Source: Cyanobium sp. FACHB-13342
Lineage (GTDB): Bacteria; Cyanobacteriota; Cyanobacteriia; PCC-6307; Cyanobiaceae
Length of the DNA: 64,000 nt
Assembly (NCBI RefSeq): GCF_014697415.1
Contig: NZ_JACJRT010000011.1
Span: 62,001 to 126,000, forward strand
Direction of reading: 5' to 3'
Shown: positions 8,209 to 16,600 of the stretch, piece after piece
Position numbering within the stretch: the first letter of the stretch is position 1
Layout: each line of letters opens with the position of its first letter
Translations under genes and position numbers: made by a program
Notes under the pieces: model-generated
Told to the model about the DNA's origin: nothing
Databases searched by the model: none
What the model saw: the letters and a program-made list of their open reading frames with translations, nothing else

Positions 8209-9444
8209 TCAAATCACCTGGGGAATCGTGATCCAGCAGAAGGTGATGGCGGCTCCTCCCAGGAGCACCACCACCAAGGGCCAGGTGTCATCGAGGCGAT
8301 GCAGGTGACGCTGGAGGGCCTCCTTGGCAACAGGATCCTCCATCGTTTCCATGACGGCGTAGCGACGGCCAATCCAAAGCACCAACACAAAGGCCGCCAA
8401 GGTGACCACATAGGCCACCACATACACCTGATCCAAAAAGGTGAGGAAGGGCAGATTCGGCAGTTGGTCGCGATAGGTCTGCTGTAGGAAAACCAGGGTC
8501 AACAGCACGGTGACCGGGATACTCGCGCGGGCATCCTGTTCATCTGGACGCACCTTGAACACCAGCAACACCATCGTCATCAGCACGGCCAAGGGCAGCA
8601 GCAGCCGCCAGAAGGACGACCAGGAGGAGGTGCCGTAGGAGATCTCAAATAGAATCTGGCTGTAGTCGTTTTCCTCCCCACCCAGGCCGAAGTTGGTGGC
8701 GTAGTGGTGGCGGTATTCGGCGATCGACCAGCCCGTGTTGAGCCAGCCGATGATGCGGGCATAGAGGCCCATGCCGCTGTTGCGGATTTCGGGAATCAGG
8801 CGGAGATTGCGATAGCCCAGTTGACCATCCACATCATTGGCCTCAATCACCAGCGGCAGGCTGATGGTCATGAAGGGATAGTGACGGAAACTGGCCCGAT
8901 CGACGTAGTAACGGCCGATGTAGGTAAAAAGCTGGTAATAACTGCCATCAGCCAATTTGATCGGGCCCGCGCCCACCGGAGCGAGACTTGAATCCTTATC
9001 TGAAAGCAGCGTGTTCAAGACAATGAAGAAACTGGAGATATCACCCCCACGACTCTCCACATAGCGCTGCATGGGCTCCTCCCAGCGCAGCCACACATAG
9101 CCACTGCTGGAATAGCTGGGCACCGTGAGATCGAGCTCGTAATTGCTGGTGGAGTACACCCCCACCTGCACCTTGTAGGGAGCCTGCTCCAACTCGGCGC
9201 GATCGACCCGCTCCTCCCCAGCGCTGAGTTGATCGCCCCGCATGGCGCTCCAGACGCCGATGGGGGGCTTCTCGCCCAGGGGCAGGGTGGTGAGGGCGCG
9301 CGAGGCCGAAGACAGGCGCAGGGCATCCCGGCTCTGCACCGGACTCACGTCAATGCGGCTGATCCCAAGAATGGCCAGGATGGCAGCCAGAACAACGGCC
9401 ACCATCGCCAAAACGTTCCACGGCCTTTGCCTGCGCTGCCCCAT
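8209..9444 (-). CDS. pentameric ligand-gated ion channel-like protein, copy 2
   Basis: This 411-residue paralogue of the protein at 4069-5292 has the same architecture: N-terminal anchor (VLAMVAVVLAAILAILGI), beta-rich domain with SFRHYPFMTISLPL, and four membrane segments. About 30 residues entering and spanning M2 are the same in both copies, from VFKVRPDEQDARASIPVT to LVFLQQTYR. The N-terminal receptor domain and the M4 end differ more. That pattern fits conserved pore function with diverging ligand recognition, which is inference. The start is ATG at 9444, divergent from the binding protein, and the 3' end abuts the ABC1 kinase stop by 4 bases. Family assignment rests on motif resemblance to GLIC/ELIC-type channels. 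Confidence 0.68.
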   Translation of the reverse strand: MGQRRQRPWNVLAMVAVVLAAILAILGISRIDVSPVQSRDALRLSSASRALTTLPLGEKPPIGVWSAMRGDQLSAGEERVDRAELEQAPYKVQVGVYSTSNYELDLTVPSYSSSGYVWLRWEEPMQRYVESRGGDISSFFIVLNTLLSDKDSSLAPVGAGPIKLADGSYYQLFTYIGRYYVDRASFRHYPFMTISLPLVIEANDVDGQLGYRNLRLIPEIRNSGMGLYARIIGWLNTGWSIAEYRHHYATNFGLGGEENDYSQILFEISYGTSSWSSFWRLLLPLAVLMTMVLLVFKVRPDEQDARASIPVTVLLTLVFLQQTYRDQLPNLPFLTFLDQVYVVAYVVTLAAFVLVLWIGRRYAVMETMEDPVAKEALQRHLHRLDDTWPLVVVLLGGAAITFCWITIPQVI

Positions 9445-9505
9445 GCCAAGCCGCTGCTGTGCCCCGAAGTTAAAGCTGAACAGCGGGCATCAGCCAGGGG
9501 CGGCG

Positions 9506-10651
9506 ATGGGTGTGCTCGGACTCACCCTGGCCCTGGCACTCCCGGCTCTCCCCGCCCTGGGCGCCGCCGATCCCCAACCCCGCCCCAAACCCACGCCGGC
9601 GCCACTGGTGCTGGGCCAGTCAGCCCCCTTCAGCGGCCCCTCCGCCCTGCTCGGGCAGGAATATCGAGACGGGGCCCTGGCCTACTTCGCCGAGGTGAAT
9701 CGCCGGGGCGGCATCCATGGCAAGCGGCTGAAGCTGGTCAGCCTCGACGACCGCTACGAGCCACCCCTGACCCTGCGCAACACCCGGCAGCTGATCGAGC
9801 GCGACAAGGTGTTCGCCCTGTTCGGCTATGTGGGGACCCCCACCGTCAAAGCGGTACTGCCCCTGGTGGAGAGCGCCAAGATCCCGCTGATCGCCCCCCT
9901 CACCGGGGCCCAGCTGCTGCGCCAGCCCCACCGGCCGATGGTGTTCAACCTGCGCGCCAGCTACCACCAGGAAATGGACCGGATGGTGAATGACCTGGTG
10001 CGCAGCGGTCGCCATCGAATCGCCGTGGTTGTTCAAAATGATGCCTTCGGCCAGGACGGGCTCAAAGGCGCCCTCAAGGCCCTGAAGCGTCACGGCCTCA
10101 AGCCGGTGGCCACAGCGAGGGTGGAGCGCAACTCCACCCAGACGGGTGGGGCCGTGCGCACGGTGCAGCAGGCCAATGCCAACGCCGTGTTGATCGTGGC
10201 CGCCTACCCCAGCTCCGCCTCCTTCAGCCGCGACATGCACCGGCAGGGCAGCACCGCCCAGCTGATGAATGTGTCCTTTGTGGGCACGAGCGCCCTGAGG
10301 GCCTCCCTGCAGAGCCACGAAGCCAGCGGCATCGGCGTGGCCCAGGTGGTGCCCTTCCCCTGGAATGAGCGGGTGCCGGTGGTGCGCGAATACCAGCAGC
10401 TGATGCGGCGCCAACAGGCCAAACCGCACTTCGGCTTCTCCAGCCTGGAGGGCTTTCTGGCCGCCAAGATGACGGTGGAGGGCCTGCGCCGGGCGGGGCC
10501 TTCCCCAACCCGCCAGCGGTTTGTGACAGCCCTGGAAACGATGGGCAATGTCGACCTCGGCGGGTACCGGGTGCAACTGGGCCCCAACGACCACAACGGC
10601 AGCCATTACGTGGATCTCACCTTTCTGGGCTCCCAGCGCTGGGAGCCCTGA
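9506..10651 (+). CDS. periplasmic Leu/Ile/Val-type substrate-binding protein, copy 2
   Basis: A paralogue of the binding protein at 5309-6472, with matching blocks along its length: VLGQSAPFSGPSALL, RGGIHGKRLKLVSLDDRY, RPMVFNLRASY and VVPFPWNERVPVV. ATG at 9506 follows AGGGG and gives a short signal peptide (GVLGLTLALALPALPALGAA). ATG at 9443 is an alternative that would add basic residues but would overlap the divergent channel gene start. There are no ABC permease or ATPase genes in the neighbourhood. Both copies keep the same divergent pairing with a pLGIC-like gene, which points to a joint function. Confidence 0.8.
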   Translation: MGVLGLTLALALPALPALGAADPQPRPKPTPAPLVLGQSAPFSGPSALLGQEYRDGALAYFAEVNRRGGIHGKRLKLVSLDDRYEPPLTLRNTRQLIERDKVFALFGYVGTPTVKAVLPLVESAKIPLIAPLTGAQLLRQPHRPMVFNLRASYHQEMDRMVNDLVRSGRHRIAVVVQNDAFGQDGLKGALKALKRHGLKPVATARVERNSTQTGGAVRTVQQANANAVLIVAAYPSSASFSRDMHRQGSTAQLMNVSFVGTSALRASLQSHEASGIGVAQVVPFPWNERVPVVREYQQLMRRQQAKPHFGFSSLEGFLAAKMTVEGLRRAGPSPTRQRFVTALETMGNVDLGGYRVQLGPNDHNGSHYVDLTFLGSQRWEP

Positions 10652-10679
10652 GGGCCTAGGGTCTCGGCCACCCCAACCC

Positions 10680-11150
10680 ATGCTGCCGATGGCCAGCCTG
10701 CCGCCCGATCTGCCACCCGACCTGGCCGAGGGCTGGATGTTTGGCGACCTGGATTCCAGCGACATCCTGCTGGAATACGCCCAAATCATGCAGCCGCCCT
10801 ACCTGGTGGCGGGTGTGGGCTTGGCGATCGGCGTGCTCTGCGGCCTCACCTTCGCCAAGCTGGTGCAGAACCGGCTGGAAGGCTGGAAACAGGATCGCCT
10901 GGCCCTGCTGCCCCTGGGCACCCTGGCCATCACCCTGCCCTACATCGGCGTGGTACTCGGCATCACCCTGTTCATCGGCGGCAGCCTGCAGGTGTTTGGC
11001 TTCTCCGCCGGGGTGGCCTTGCTGGTGTCCTTTGTGCTGTCCATCGCCACGGCCGGAGCCCTGTGGGTTCAGCTGGAGCGACTGATGGGTCAGGTGGAAG
11101 ATGGAACCTTCAGCGCCGTTGATTTCGACAACTTCGACCAGTTCTTCTGA
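10680..11150 (+). CDS. small integral membrane protein, unidentified
   Basis: I do not recognise this 156-residue protein. It has an acidic, proline-rich N-terminus (ASLPPDLPPDLAEG) and three to four hydrophobic stretches: VAGVGLAIGVLCGLTFA, LGTLAITLPYIGVVLGITLF and FSAGVALLVSFVLSIATAGA. The tail is acidic and aromatic, ending FDNFDQFF. The ATG at 10680 is the first sensible start after the binding-protein stop 28 bases upstream. It is followed at 5 and then 5 bases by two further membrane-protein genes, so the three form an apparent operon, possibly read through from the binding-protein gene. Confidence 0.65.
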   Translation: MLPMASLPPDLPPDLAEGWMFGDLDSSDILLEYAQIMQPPYLVAGVGLAIGVLCGLTFAKLVQNRLEGWKQDRLALLPLGTLAITLPYIGVVLGITLFIGGSLQVFGFSAGVALLVSFVLSIATAGALWVQLERLMGQVEDGTFSAVDFDNFDQFF

Positions 11151-11154
11151 ACCC

Positions 11155-11658
11155 ATGCCCAGATTCTTTCGGATCGGCATCTTTACGGGGGTCGTAGGGC
11201 TGGTGGTGGCCACCGGGCTTGTCTTTTCCCTGGCCGCGCTGCGGATGGCCAAGGTGGGGGAAAACATCCTCAGGGGCCAGGCCAGTTTTGCCGAAGAACT
11301 GGAAATGATTGGAACGGTCGACCTCCTATTGCTTGGGATTGGTATTTTGATTATTGCCGCTGGCATGATCAGCCTGACCATGCGAAACATCCCGATGCCT
11401 CGGGGGCTGCGGTTTCACGACCTCCATCAACTCAAGAGCACCTTTTCCAGCTTTTTGATTCTGATCATGGCCATTCTCTACCTGGAGAGCATGGCTTCCC
11501 TCAAGCAGATGGAGTTGAGCACCAAAAGCCAACCGGAAGCCCTGCTCTATGGAGGGCTTGGCTTTCTGGCGGTCACCATTGGCTTGGTGATCTTCCAGCG
11601 GAGCGGCCACCACCGCCCCCCACACGCCCCCCATCCATCCACCCACGAACAGGGCTGA
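11155..11658 (+). CDS. UPF0114/YqhA-like membrane protein
   Basis: The protein has 167 residues and four predicted membrane helices: IGIFTGVVGLVVATGLVF, LLLLGIGILIIAAGMISL, FSSFLILIMAILYLESMA and YGGLGFLAVTIGLVIF. The sequence TVDLLLLGIGILIIAAGM, then HDLHQLKSTFSSFLILIM, resembles the Asp-Leu-Leu-Leu and Leu-Lys-x-Lys helices of the UPF0114 (YqhA) family, whose function is not established. It begins 5 bases after the preceding membrane protein and sits 5 bases before the pore-like gene. The family assignment is by eye. Confidence 0.6.
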   Translation: MPRFFRIGIFTGVVGLVVATGLVFSLAALRMAKVGENILRGQASFAEELEMIGTVDLLLLGIGILIIAAGMISLTMRNIPMPRGLRFHDLHQLKSTFSSFLILIMAILYLESMASLKQMELSTKSQPEALLYGGLGFLAVTIGLVIFQRSGHHRPPHAPHPSTHEQG

Positions 11659-11662
11659 GCCC

Positions 11663-12346
11663 ATGGCCCCATCCACCCCCAAAAACTCCGGCAGCGGACC
11701 CGCCGACCTGCTGCGCGATCGCCTCACCCATGGCAGGGGCCGGCTTGCCGTGATCGCCGCCACCACAGGGGTGTGGATGATGGATTTGCTGTTGGTACAC
11801 CACCTCAAAAACCGGGACGTCATTACCCCCAATCTCGGCACTTTGGTGCACAACATCGATCTCATCGGCACGATTGCGTTCATCGCCGTGACGCTGGGTC
11901 TCACCATTAGCCTGTTTCGCGGCCAAAAGCGCGAGCTGTTTCGCTGGGCCCTGGCCTATCTGCTGTTTTCGATGGTGCAGGTGATCACCAACGTGCTCTC
12001 GATGGTGGCCAGTGCGGGCAGTCAAAGGGGAGGAGGGCTTGGCGGACTCTGGGACGTGGCCGCCGTTTACATGGAAAGCGTGCTGGTGTTCATGTTCGTG
12101 TACATCTTCCTGGATGTGAGCACCCCGGGCGGGGCGTTTGTCTGGCCCAGCCGTGAAGGTGAAGATCCGCCTGAGCCCCACATCATCGACTACCTGTTCA
12201 TTTCACTGAACGTCAACTCCACCTACGGCCCCACCTCCGAAGCGGTGATGTCACGGCGGGCCAAGCTGGTGATGGCGTTGCAGGTGTTATTGGCGATCTT
12301 GATGCTCACCGTGCTGATCGCCCGCTCCGTGAGCTCCACCAGCTGA
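11663..12346 (+). CDS. membrane protein with pore-like C-terminal helix pair
   Basis: This 227-residue protein has about six hydrophobic segments: about 28-45, 65-85, 94-115, 131-152, a re-entrant-looking 174-185 and 201-222. The C-terminal unit IDYLFISLNVNSTYGPT followed by KLVMALQVLLAILMLTVLIAR is laid out like the P-loop and inner helix of two-TM-type potassium channels. The filter, however, would be NSTYGP rather than TVGYG. It is the last gene of the three-gene membrane operon beside the pLGIC pairs. Channel function is inference; it could be an unrelated conserved cyanobacterial membrane protein. Confidence 0.5.
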   Translation: MAPSTPKNSGSGPADLLRDRLTHGRGRLAVIAATTGVWMMDLLLVHHLKNRDVITPNLGTLVHNIDLIGTIAFIAVTLGLTISLFRGQKRELFRWALAYLLFSMVQVITNVLSMVASAGSQRGGGLGGLWDVAAVYMESVLVFMFVYIFLDVSTPGGAFVWPSREGEDPPEPHIIDYLFISLNVNSTYGPTSEAVMSRRAKLVMALQVLLAILMLTVLIARSVSSTS

Positions 12347-12378
12347 GTTCGCCCTTTCACAGGGTCTCAAGTGCAGGC

Positions 12379-13395
12379 TCAGGCCGCCAGATAGCCCTCG
12401 AGCATGGCGGCCTGGGCCCGCACCCCCTCAAGGGCCTTGCGCTCCAGGTTGCGCGTCTTGTCGCGGCTCATGCCCAGGTGCTTGGCAATGGCGCTGAGGC
12501 TCATGGGCTCGGACTCACCGGGGGCCTGCTCGCAGGGGATGCCGTAGCGCATCTTCAGCACCCGACCCTGCAGCTCCGGCAGCTGCTCCAGCAGTGCCCG
12601 CAGGTCGCCCTTCAGGCACTCCCCATCCACCCGCTCCTCCGGCAGCTCCCCATCCCCCGCCAGCAGGTCCAACAGTTCGGTGTCATCCCCATCGCCCACC
12701 TTCGTCTCCAGGCTCACCGGCTGGCGCGCCCGGCACAGCAGGTCCTTCACCTCCTCCTCGGGGAGCTCCACCGCTTCCGCCAGTTCCGTCACCGTGGGCG
12801 TGCGGCCCAGCAGTTGGCTCAGTTCCCGCTGACCCTTCTTGAGCTTGTTCAGCGTTTCGGTGATGTGGATCGGCAGCCGGATCGTGCGGCTCTTCTCCGC
12901 AATCGCCCGCGTGATCCCCTGGCGAATCCACCAGTACGCATAGGTACTGAACTTGTAGCCCCGCGTCGGGTCGAACTTCTCCACCCCCCGCACCAAACCA
13001 ATGGTCCCCTCCTGGATCAGGTCCAGCAGCTCCATGTTCCGCCGCGTGTACTTCTTGGCCACGCTCACCACCAGCCGCAGGTTCGCCGCCACCATCCGCT
13101 CCTTGGCTCGCCGCCCCGCCTGCAGACGCTTTTTCAGCAAGGGCGCGCTCAGGCCCGCCGCCTGGGCCAGTTCCGCCTGGCTCGGCTTGCTCCCCATCCG
13201 GCTCTCCAGCTCTCCCTCGAGCTCTTCGAGCGCCACCAGCTCCTGCACCTGACGCCCCAGCGTGATCTCCTGCTCGTGCGTCAGCAGCGGCACCCGGCCG
13301 ATGTCCCGCAGGTAACTGCGCACCAGGTCGCCGCCACCCTGGGCCGAGGAGCCGTCCGAACCTGAGCTGGAGCCGAGAACGGGCAGGGCAGGCAT
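12379..13395 (-). CDS. group 2 RNA polymerase sigma factor (sigma-70 family)
   Basis: The 338-residue protein is a sigma-70 family factor lacking the long N-terminal region 1.1 of RpoD, as cyanobacterial group 2 sigmas do. [17 protein letters not shown] is region 1.2. [34 protein letters not shown] and the tryptophan-rich [17 protein letters not shown] form regions 2.1-2.4. Region 3 follows, and [22 protein letters not shown] is the region 4.2 helix-turn-helix for -35 recognition. These factors redirect transcription under light, nutrient or stress shifts. Which Sig letter it is cannot be told here. A short inverted repeat lies 15 bases upstream of its ATG. Confidence 0.92.
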   Translation of the reverse strand: MPALPVLGSSSGSDGSSAQGGGDLVRSYLRDIGRVPLLTHEQEITLGRQVQELVALEELEGELESRMGSKPSQAELAQAAGLSAPLLKKRLQAGRRAKERMVAANLRLVVSVAKKYTRRNMELLDLIQEGTIGLVRGVEKFDPTRGYKFSTYAYWWIRQGITRAIAEKSRTIRLPIHITETLNKLKKGQRELSQLLGRTPTVTELAEAVELPEEEVKDLLCRARQPVSLETKVGDGDDTELLDLLAGDGELPEERVDGECLKGDLRALLEQLPELQGRVLKMRYGIPCEQAPGESEPMSLSAIAKHLGMSRDKTRNLERKALEGVRAQAAMLEGYLAA

Positions 13396-13409
13396 GGCAG
13401 CCGGAATTA

Positions 13410-13427
13410 CGAAACGCTTTTGTTTCG
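13410..13427. promoter_or_regulatory. short inverted repeat between sigma factor and pseudouridine synthase genes
   Basis: CGAAAC and GTTTCG are perfect 6-bp arms separated by 6 bases, in the 62-bp divergent gap between the sigma factor start (13395) and the pseudouridine synthase start (13458). A regulator-binding site for either gene is possible. No convincing -35/-10 pair was seen. This is a weak call based only on symmetry and position. Confidence 0.3.
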
Positions 13428-13457
13428 CAAACCTACCATCCTTTTCCAGGAGGCAGC

Positions 13458-14192
13458 ATGGGGGACATGGCCCTTGAACGGCTCCAGAAACTGATGGCCG
13501 CCGCCGGGCTGTGCTCCCGACGCCAGGCCGAAACCCTGTTGCGGCAGGGGCTGGTGCAGGTGAACGGCGCCGTCGCCCAGCTGGGGGATCGGGCCGACCC
13601 CGCCCACGACCGGATCAGCGTGCGGGGCCAGCCCCTGGCCAGCCGGCCGGAGCCCCTGCTGCTGCTGCTCAACAAACCGGCTGGGGTGGTCTGCAGCTGC
13701 CATGACCCCGAGGGGCGCCCCACCGTGCTCGACCTGCTGCCGGCCGAGCTGCGCGACGGCTGCGGGCTGCACCCGGTGGGCCGACTGGACGCGGAAAGCC
13801 GCGGCGCCCTGCTGCTCAGCAACCAGGGCGACCTGACCCTGCGGCTCACCCACCCCCGCTACGGCCACCGCAAGACCTACCGGGTATGGGTGCAGGGCCG
13901 GCCCGATGGCCCAACCCTGAGCCGGTGGGCCGCCGGCGTGCCCCTCGACGGCCGGGCCAGCCAACCGGTGGGGCTGCAGGTGCGGCGGCGCACACCCCAA
14001 ACCACGGAACTGGAACTGGAGATGGGGGAGGGACGCAACCGGCAGATCCGGCGCACCGCAGCCCTGCTCGGCCATCCGGTGCGGGATCTGCAGCGGCTGG
14101 CGATCGGCCCCCTGCCGTTGGGGGATCTGCCCGAGGGTCGCTGGCGGCGCCTCGATCGCCAAGAATGGCAAGCACTGACAACCCAGCCCTGA
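13458..14192 (+). CDS. RsuA/RluB-family rRNA pseudouridine synthase
   Basis: This enzyme isomerises uridine to pseudouridine in ribosomal RNA. The 244-residue protein opens with an S4 RNA-binding domain (ERLQKLMAAAGLCSRRQAE through LVQVNGAVA). The catalytic domain then has LLNKPAGVVCS, the active-site Asp in HPVGRLDAESRGALLL, and GRNRQIRRTAALLGHPV near the end. An AGGAGG-type ribosome site lies just before ATG 13458. RluB/RsuA-like activity is likely but the target uridine cannot be assigned. The gene overlaps the next one by 28 bases. Confidence 0.88.
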   Translation: MGDMALERLQKLMAAAGLCSRRQAETLLRQGLVQVNGAVAQLGDRADPAHDRISVRGQPLASRPEPLLLLLNKPAGVVCSCHDPEGRPTVLDLLPAELRDGCGLHPVGRLDAESRGALLLSNQGDLTLRLTHPRYGHRKTYRVWVQGRPDGPTLSRWAAGVPLDGRASQPVGLQVRRRTPQTTELELEMGEGRNRQIRRTAALLGHPVRDLQRLAIGPLPLGDLPEGRWRRLDRQEWQALTTQP

Positions 14193-15091
14193 CCCGCCCC
14201 CCCCAGCTGCCACCCAAGCGCCCCCAGGGCCGGCTCGGCCGCTGGTGGCGCCGGGCCCCCCTGCCGGAGCCCGTGAGCGCCCAGCAGCCGCCTGCCGATC
14301 CCCTGCTGGCGGCGGGGCAACGGCTGCGGCAACGGCGCGAGGAGCGGGGGCTGAGCCTGCGGCAGCTGGCCCTCGACACCCGCATCAGCACGGCGGTGCT
14401 GGAAGCCCTGGAACGGGGCTGGCGCGACCGGCTGCCCGAGGCCACCTATCTGCGCACCATGCTGCCGTTGATCGAGCGGCACCTGGAGCTGCCCTCCGGC
14501 TGCCTCGAGTCGGTGTTGCCCGACAACGACCGGCTGCCCCAGAGCCAACGGCGGGAGCCACTGCTGCGCCGGTTCACACCGGGGTCGATCGATGTGTTCA
14601 CCACCTGGCAGGGCACGTTGCTGTACGGCCTGCTCACCGTGGGGCTGATCTACGCCGTGAATCTGCAGCAGCAACATCTGGCGGCCCAGGGCCTGCTGGC
14701 CCTGCGGCCGATCCCGCCCCTGCCGGCCCAGGAGCAGGCCAAGCCGCCGCGGCCCGAGCAGGCCCTGCTGACCCTCTATCCCGATCTGCGGCCCCTCGAG
14801 CTGGCGGCCCGGGGCCAGGGACTCGGCCAACTGCGGCGGGCACCGGCCGCCCAGCCGCTGCGCTCGGGGGTGCTGGAGCTGCAGCTGGCCCAGCCCAGCC
14901 AGCTCAGCCTCGACAGCGCCAGCGGCGTGCGCACCAACCTGCGTAGCGCCAGCGGCAGCCTCAGCCTGCCCCTCACCGGCCGCTTCCAGCTGGAGGTTGA
15001 GCCCCCTCCCCGCCCCGGCGACCGGGTGAGCTGGAACGGCACGGCCCTGAAGCCCGTCCAGGGCAAGCCCGGCACGTTCAGCCAGCCCTAA
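14165..15091 (+). CDS. RodZ-like helix-turn-helix membrane protein
   Basis: This is a RodZ-type protein of about 308 residues. A cytoplasmic Cro/CI-like HTH occupies about 48-110 (GQRLRQRREERGLSLRQLAL and an STAVLEALE helix). One membrane helix lies at about 150-168 (GTLLYGLLTVGLIYAV), and a C-terminal beta-rich domain like DUF4115 ends FQLEVEPPPRPGDRVSWNG. RodZ links MreB to the rod-shape cell-wall machinery in other bacteria. Whether it does so in small coccoid cyanobacteria is open. ATG 14165 was chosen because it gives a normal N-terminus; the open frame runs further upstream inside the pseudouridine synthase gene. Confidence 0.75.
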   Translation: MASTDNPALTRPPQLPPKRPQGRLGRWWRRAPLPEPVSAQQPPADPLLAAGQRLRQRREERGLSLRQLALDTRISTAVLEALERGWRDRLPEATYLRTMLPLIERHLELPSGCLESVLPDNDRLPQSQRREPLLRRFTPGSIDVFTTWQGTLLYGLLTVGLIYAVNLQQQHLAAQGLLALRPIPPLPAQEQAKPPRPEQALLTLYPDLRPLELAARGQGLGQLRRAPAAQPLRSGVLELQLAQPSQLSLDSASGVRTNLRSASGSLSLPLTGRFQLEVEPPPRPGDRVSWNGTALKPVQGKPGTFSQP

Positions 15092-15100
15092 CGGGCAGCT

Positions 15101-16600
15101 TTAACGAGGAGCCCTGCCGTAGCGGGCAGCCATGGTGCCGTAGCCCTGCAGGGCCCCATCGAGGGCGGCGACGGGCTGGTCGAGGCGCCAGGTCCAGTTG
15201 CCGGAGCTGGTGCCGGGGGTGTTGAAGCGGGCCCGATCATCGAGCTCCAGCAGGTCCTGCAGGGGCACCACCGCCAGGTCGGCGGAACTGGCCAGGGCCA
15301 GCTCCAGCAGCTGCCAGGCCGGGGACGTGATCGGCGCCCCCACCGCCTCCGCCACCCGCCGGCGACCTGCCGCATCGAGGCTCTGCCACCAGCCCACGCT
15401 GGTGGCGTTGTCGTGGGTGCCGGTATACACCACCCAACGGGGGCCGCGGATGTTGGCGGGCAGGTAGGGGTTGGTGGGATCGCCGTCGAAGGCGAACTGG
15501 AGGATCTTCATGCCCGGCAGGCGAAAGCCATCGCGCAGGGCCTCCACCGCGGGGGTGATCACGCCGAGGTCTTCGGCGATCAGGGGCAGCTTCAGCCCCC
15601 GCCGCAGCCACAGCAGGGTGAGCAGGGGCCAGCCCGGAAACCAGCGCCAGCGGCCGTGTTCGGCGGTGGGGGCATCGCCGGGCACGCTCCAGAAGGCCTG
15701 CAGGGCGCGGAAGTGGTCGAGCCGCAGCAGATCGAGCAGGGCAAACTGACGCCCCAGCCGGTTGAGCCACCAGCGGAAGCCGCTGAGCAGGTGCAGGGGC
15801 CAGCGGTAAACAGGCGTGCCCCAGAGCTGGCCGGTGGCCGAGAAGTAGTCGGGCGGCACGCCGCTCTGGGCCGTGAGGCTGCCATCGGCGCGCAGGGAAA
15901 ACAGGGCCCGGTGGGCCCACACATCGGCGCTGTCATGGGCCACATAGAAGGGGAGATCGCCCAGCAGCTGCACACCCACCCGCTGGGCCTGCTGCCGCAG
16001 CTGCTGCCACTGACACTCGAGCTGCCACTGGAGCAGCTCCTCCTGCAACAGCCAGTCGGCCCGCTCGCTGGCCAGGCGGCGCAAGACCGGACGCTGCCGG
16101 CGGGCCAGGGGCGCCGGCCAGAGCCACCAGGGCTGGCCGTCCTGGAGACGGCGGATCACCATGAACAGGGCGTGGTCGGGCAGCCAGCCGCGCTGGCGGC
16201 GGCGCCAGCGGCCAAAGGCACGCTGCTGCTCCTGCGGCTGGGCCGGCCAGCGGCGGGCCAGGGCCTCGCCGAGGGCGCGGCTGCGGGCCGGCATGGCGGC
16301 CAGATCCAGGGGGCCGGAGCGGTCAGCGGCTCCGGGCAGGGCGTCCCGGTCGGAAGCCTGCAGGAAACCCTGCTGCACCAGCAGCTCCGCATCCAGCAGC
16401 CAGGGGTTGAGGGCCGAACCGCTGGGGGAGCTGTAGGGCGATCCGGTGCCGTCGGTGGGGGCCAGGGGCAGCAGCTGCCACACGCCGATGCCATGGCGGC
16501 CGAGCAGCGCCAGCCAGTCGTGGGCGGCCTGGCCGAAGCCGCCGCAGCCGCCAGGGCCCGGCAGCGCGGTGGGGTGGAGCAGGACGCCGGCCCGTCTCAC
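15101..16600 (-). CDS. malQ: 4-alpha-glucanotransferase (amylomaltase)
   Basis: MalQ transfers alpha-1,4-glucan segments between maltodextrins during glycogen breakdown (GH77). The 499-residue length is normal. Signatures are the N-terminal SPYSSPSGSALNPWLLD, the nucleophile region LLRLDHFRALQAFWSVP, the acid/base Glu in LIAEDLGVIT, and VVYTGTHDNATSVGWW with the third catalytic Asp. The GTG start overlaps the stop of bciB (GTGA), so the two are translationally coupled on the minus strand. Confidence 0.95.
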   Translation of the reverse strand: MRRAGVLLHPTALPGPGGCGGFGQAAHDWLALLGRHGIGVWQLLPLAPTDGTGSPYSSPSGSALNPWLLDAELLVQQGFLQASDRDALPGAADRSGPLDLAAMPARSRALGEALARRWPAQPQEQQRAFGRWRRRQRGWLPDHALFMVIRRLQDGQPWWLWPAPLARRQRPVLRRLASERADWLLQEELLQWQLECQWQQLRQQAQRVGVQLLGDLPFYVAHDSADVWAHRALFSLRADGSLTAQSGVPPDYFSATGQLWGTPVYRWPLHLLSGFRWWLNRLGRQFALLDLLRLDHFRALQAFWSVPGDAPTAEHGRWRWFPGWPLLTLLWLRRGLKLPLIAEDLGVITPAVEALRDGFRLPGMKILQFAFDGDPTNPYLPANIRGPRWVVYTGTHDNATSVGWWQSLDAAGRRRVAEAVGAPITSPAWQLLELALASSADLAVVPLQDLLELDDRARFNTPGTSSGNWTWRLDQPVAALDGALQGYGTMAARYGRAPR

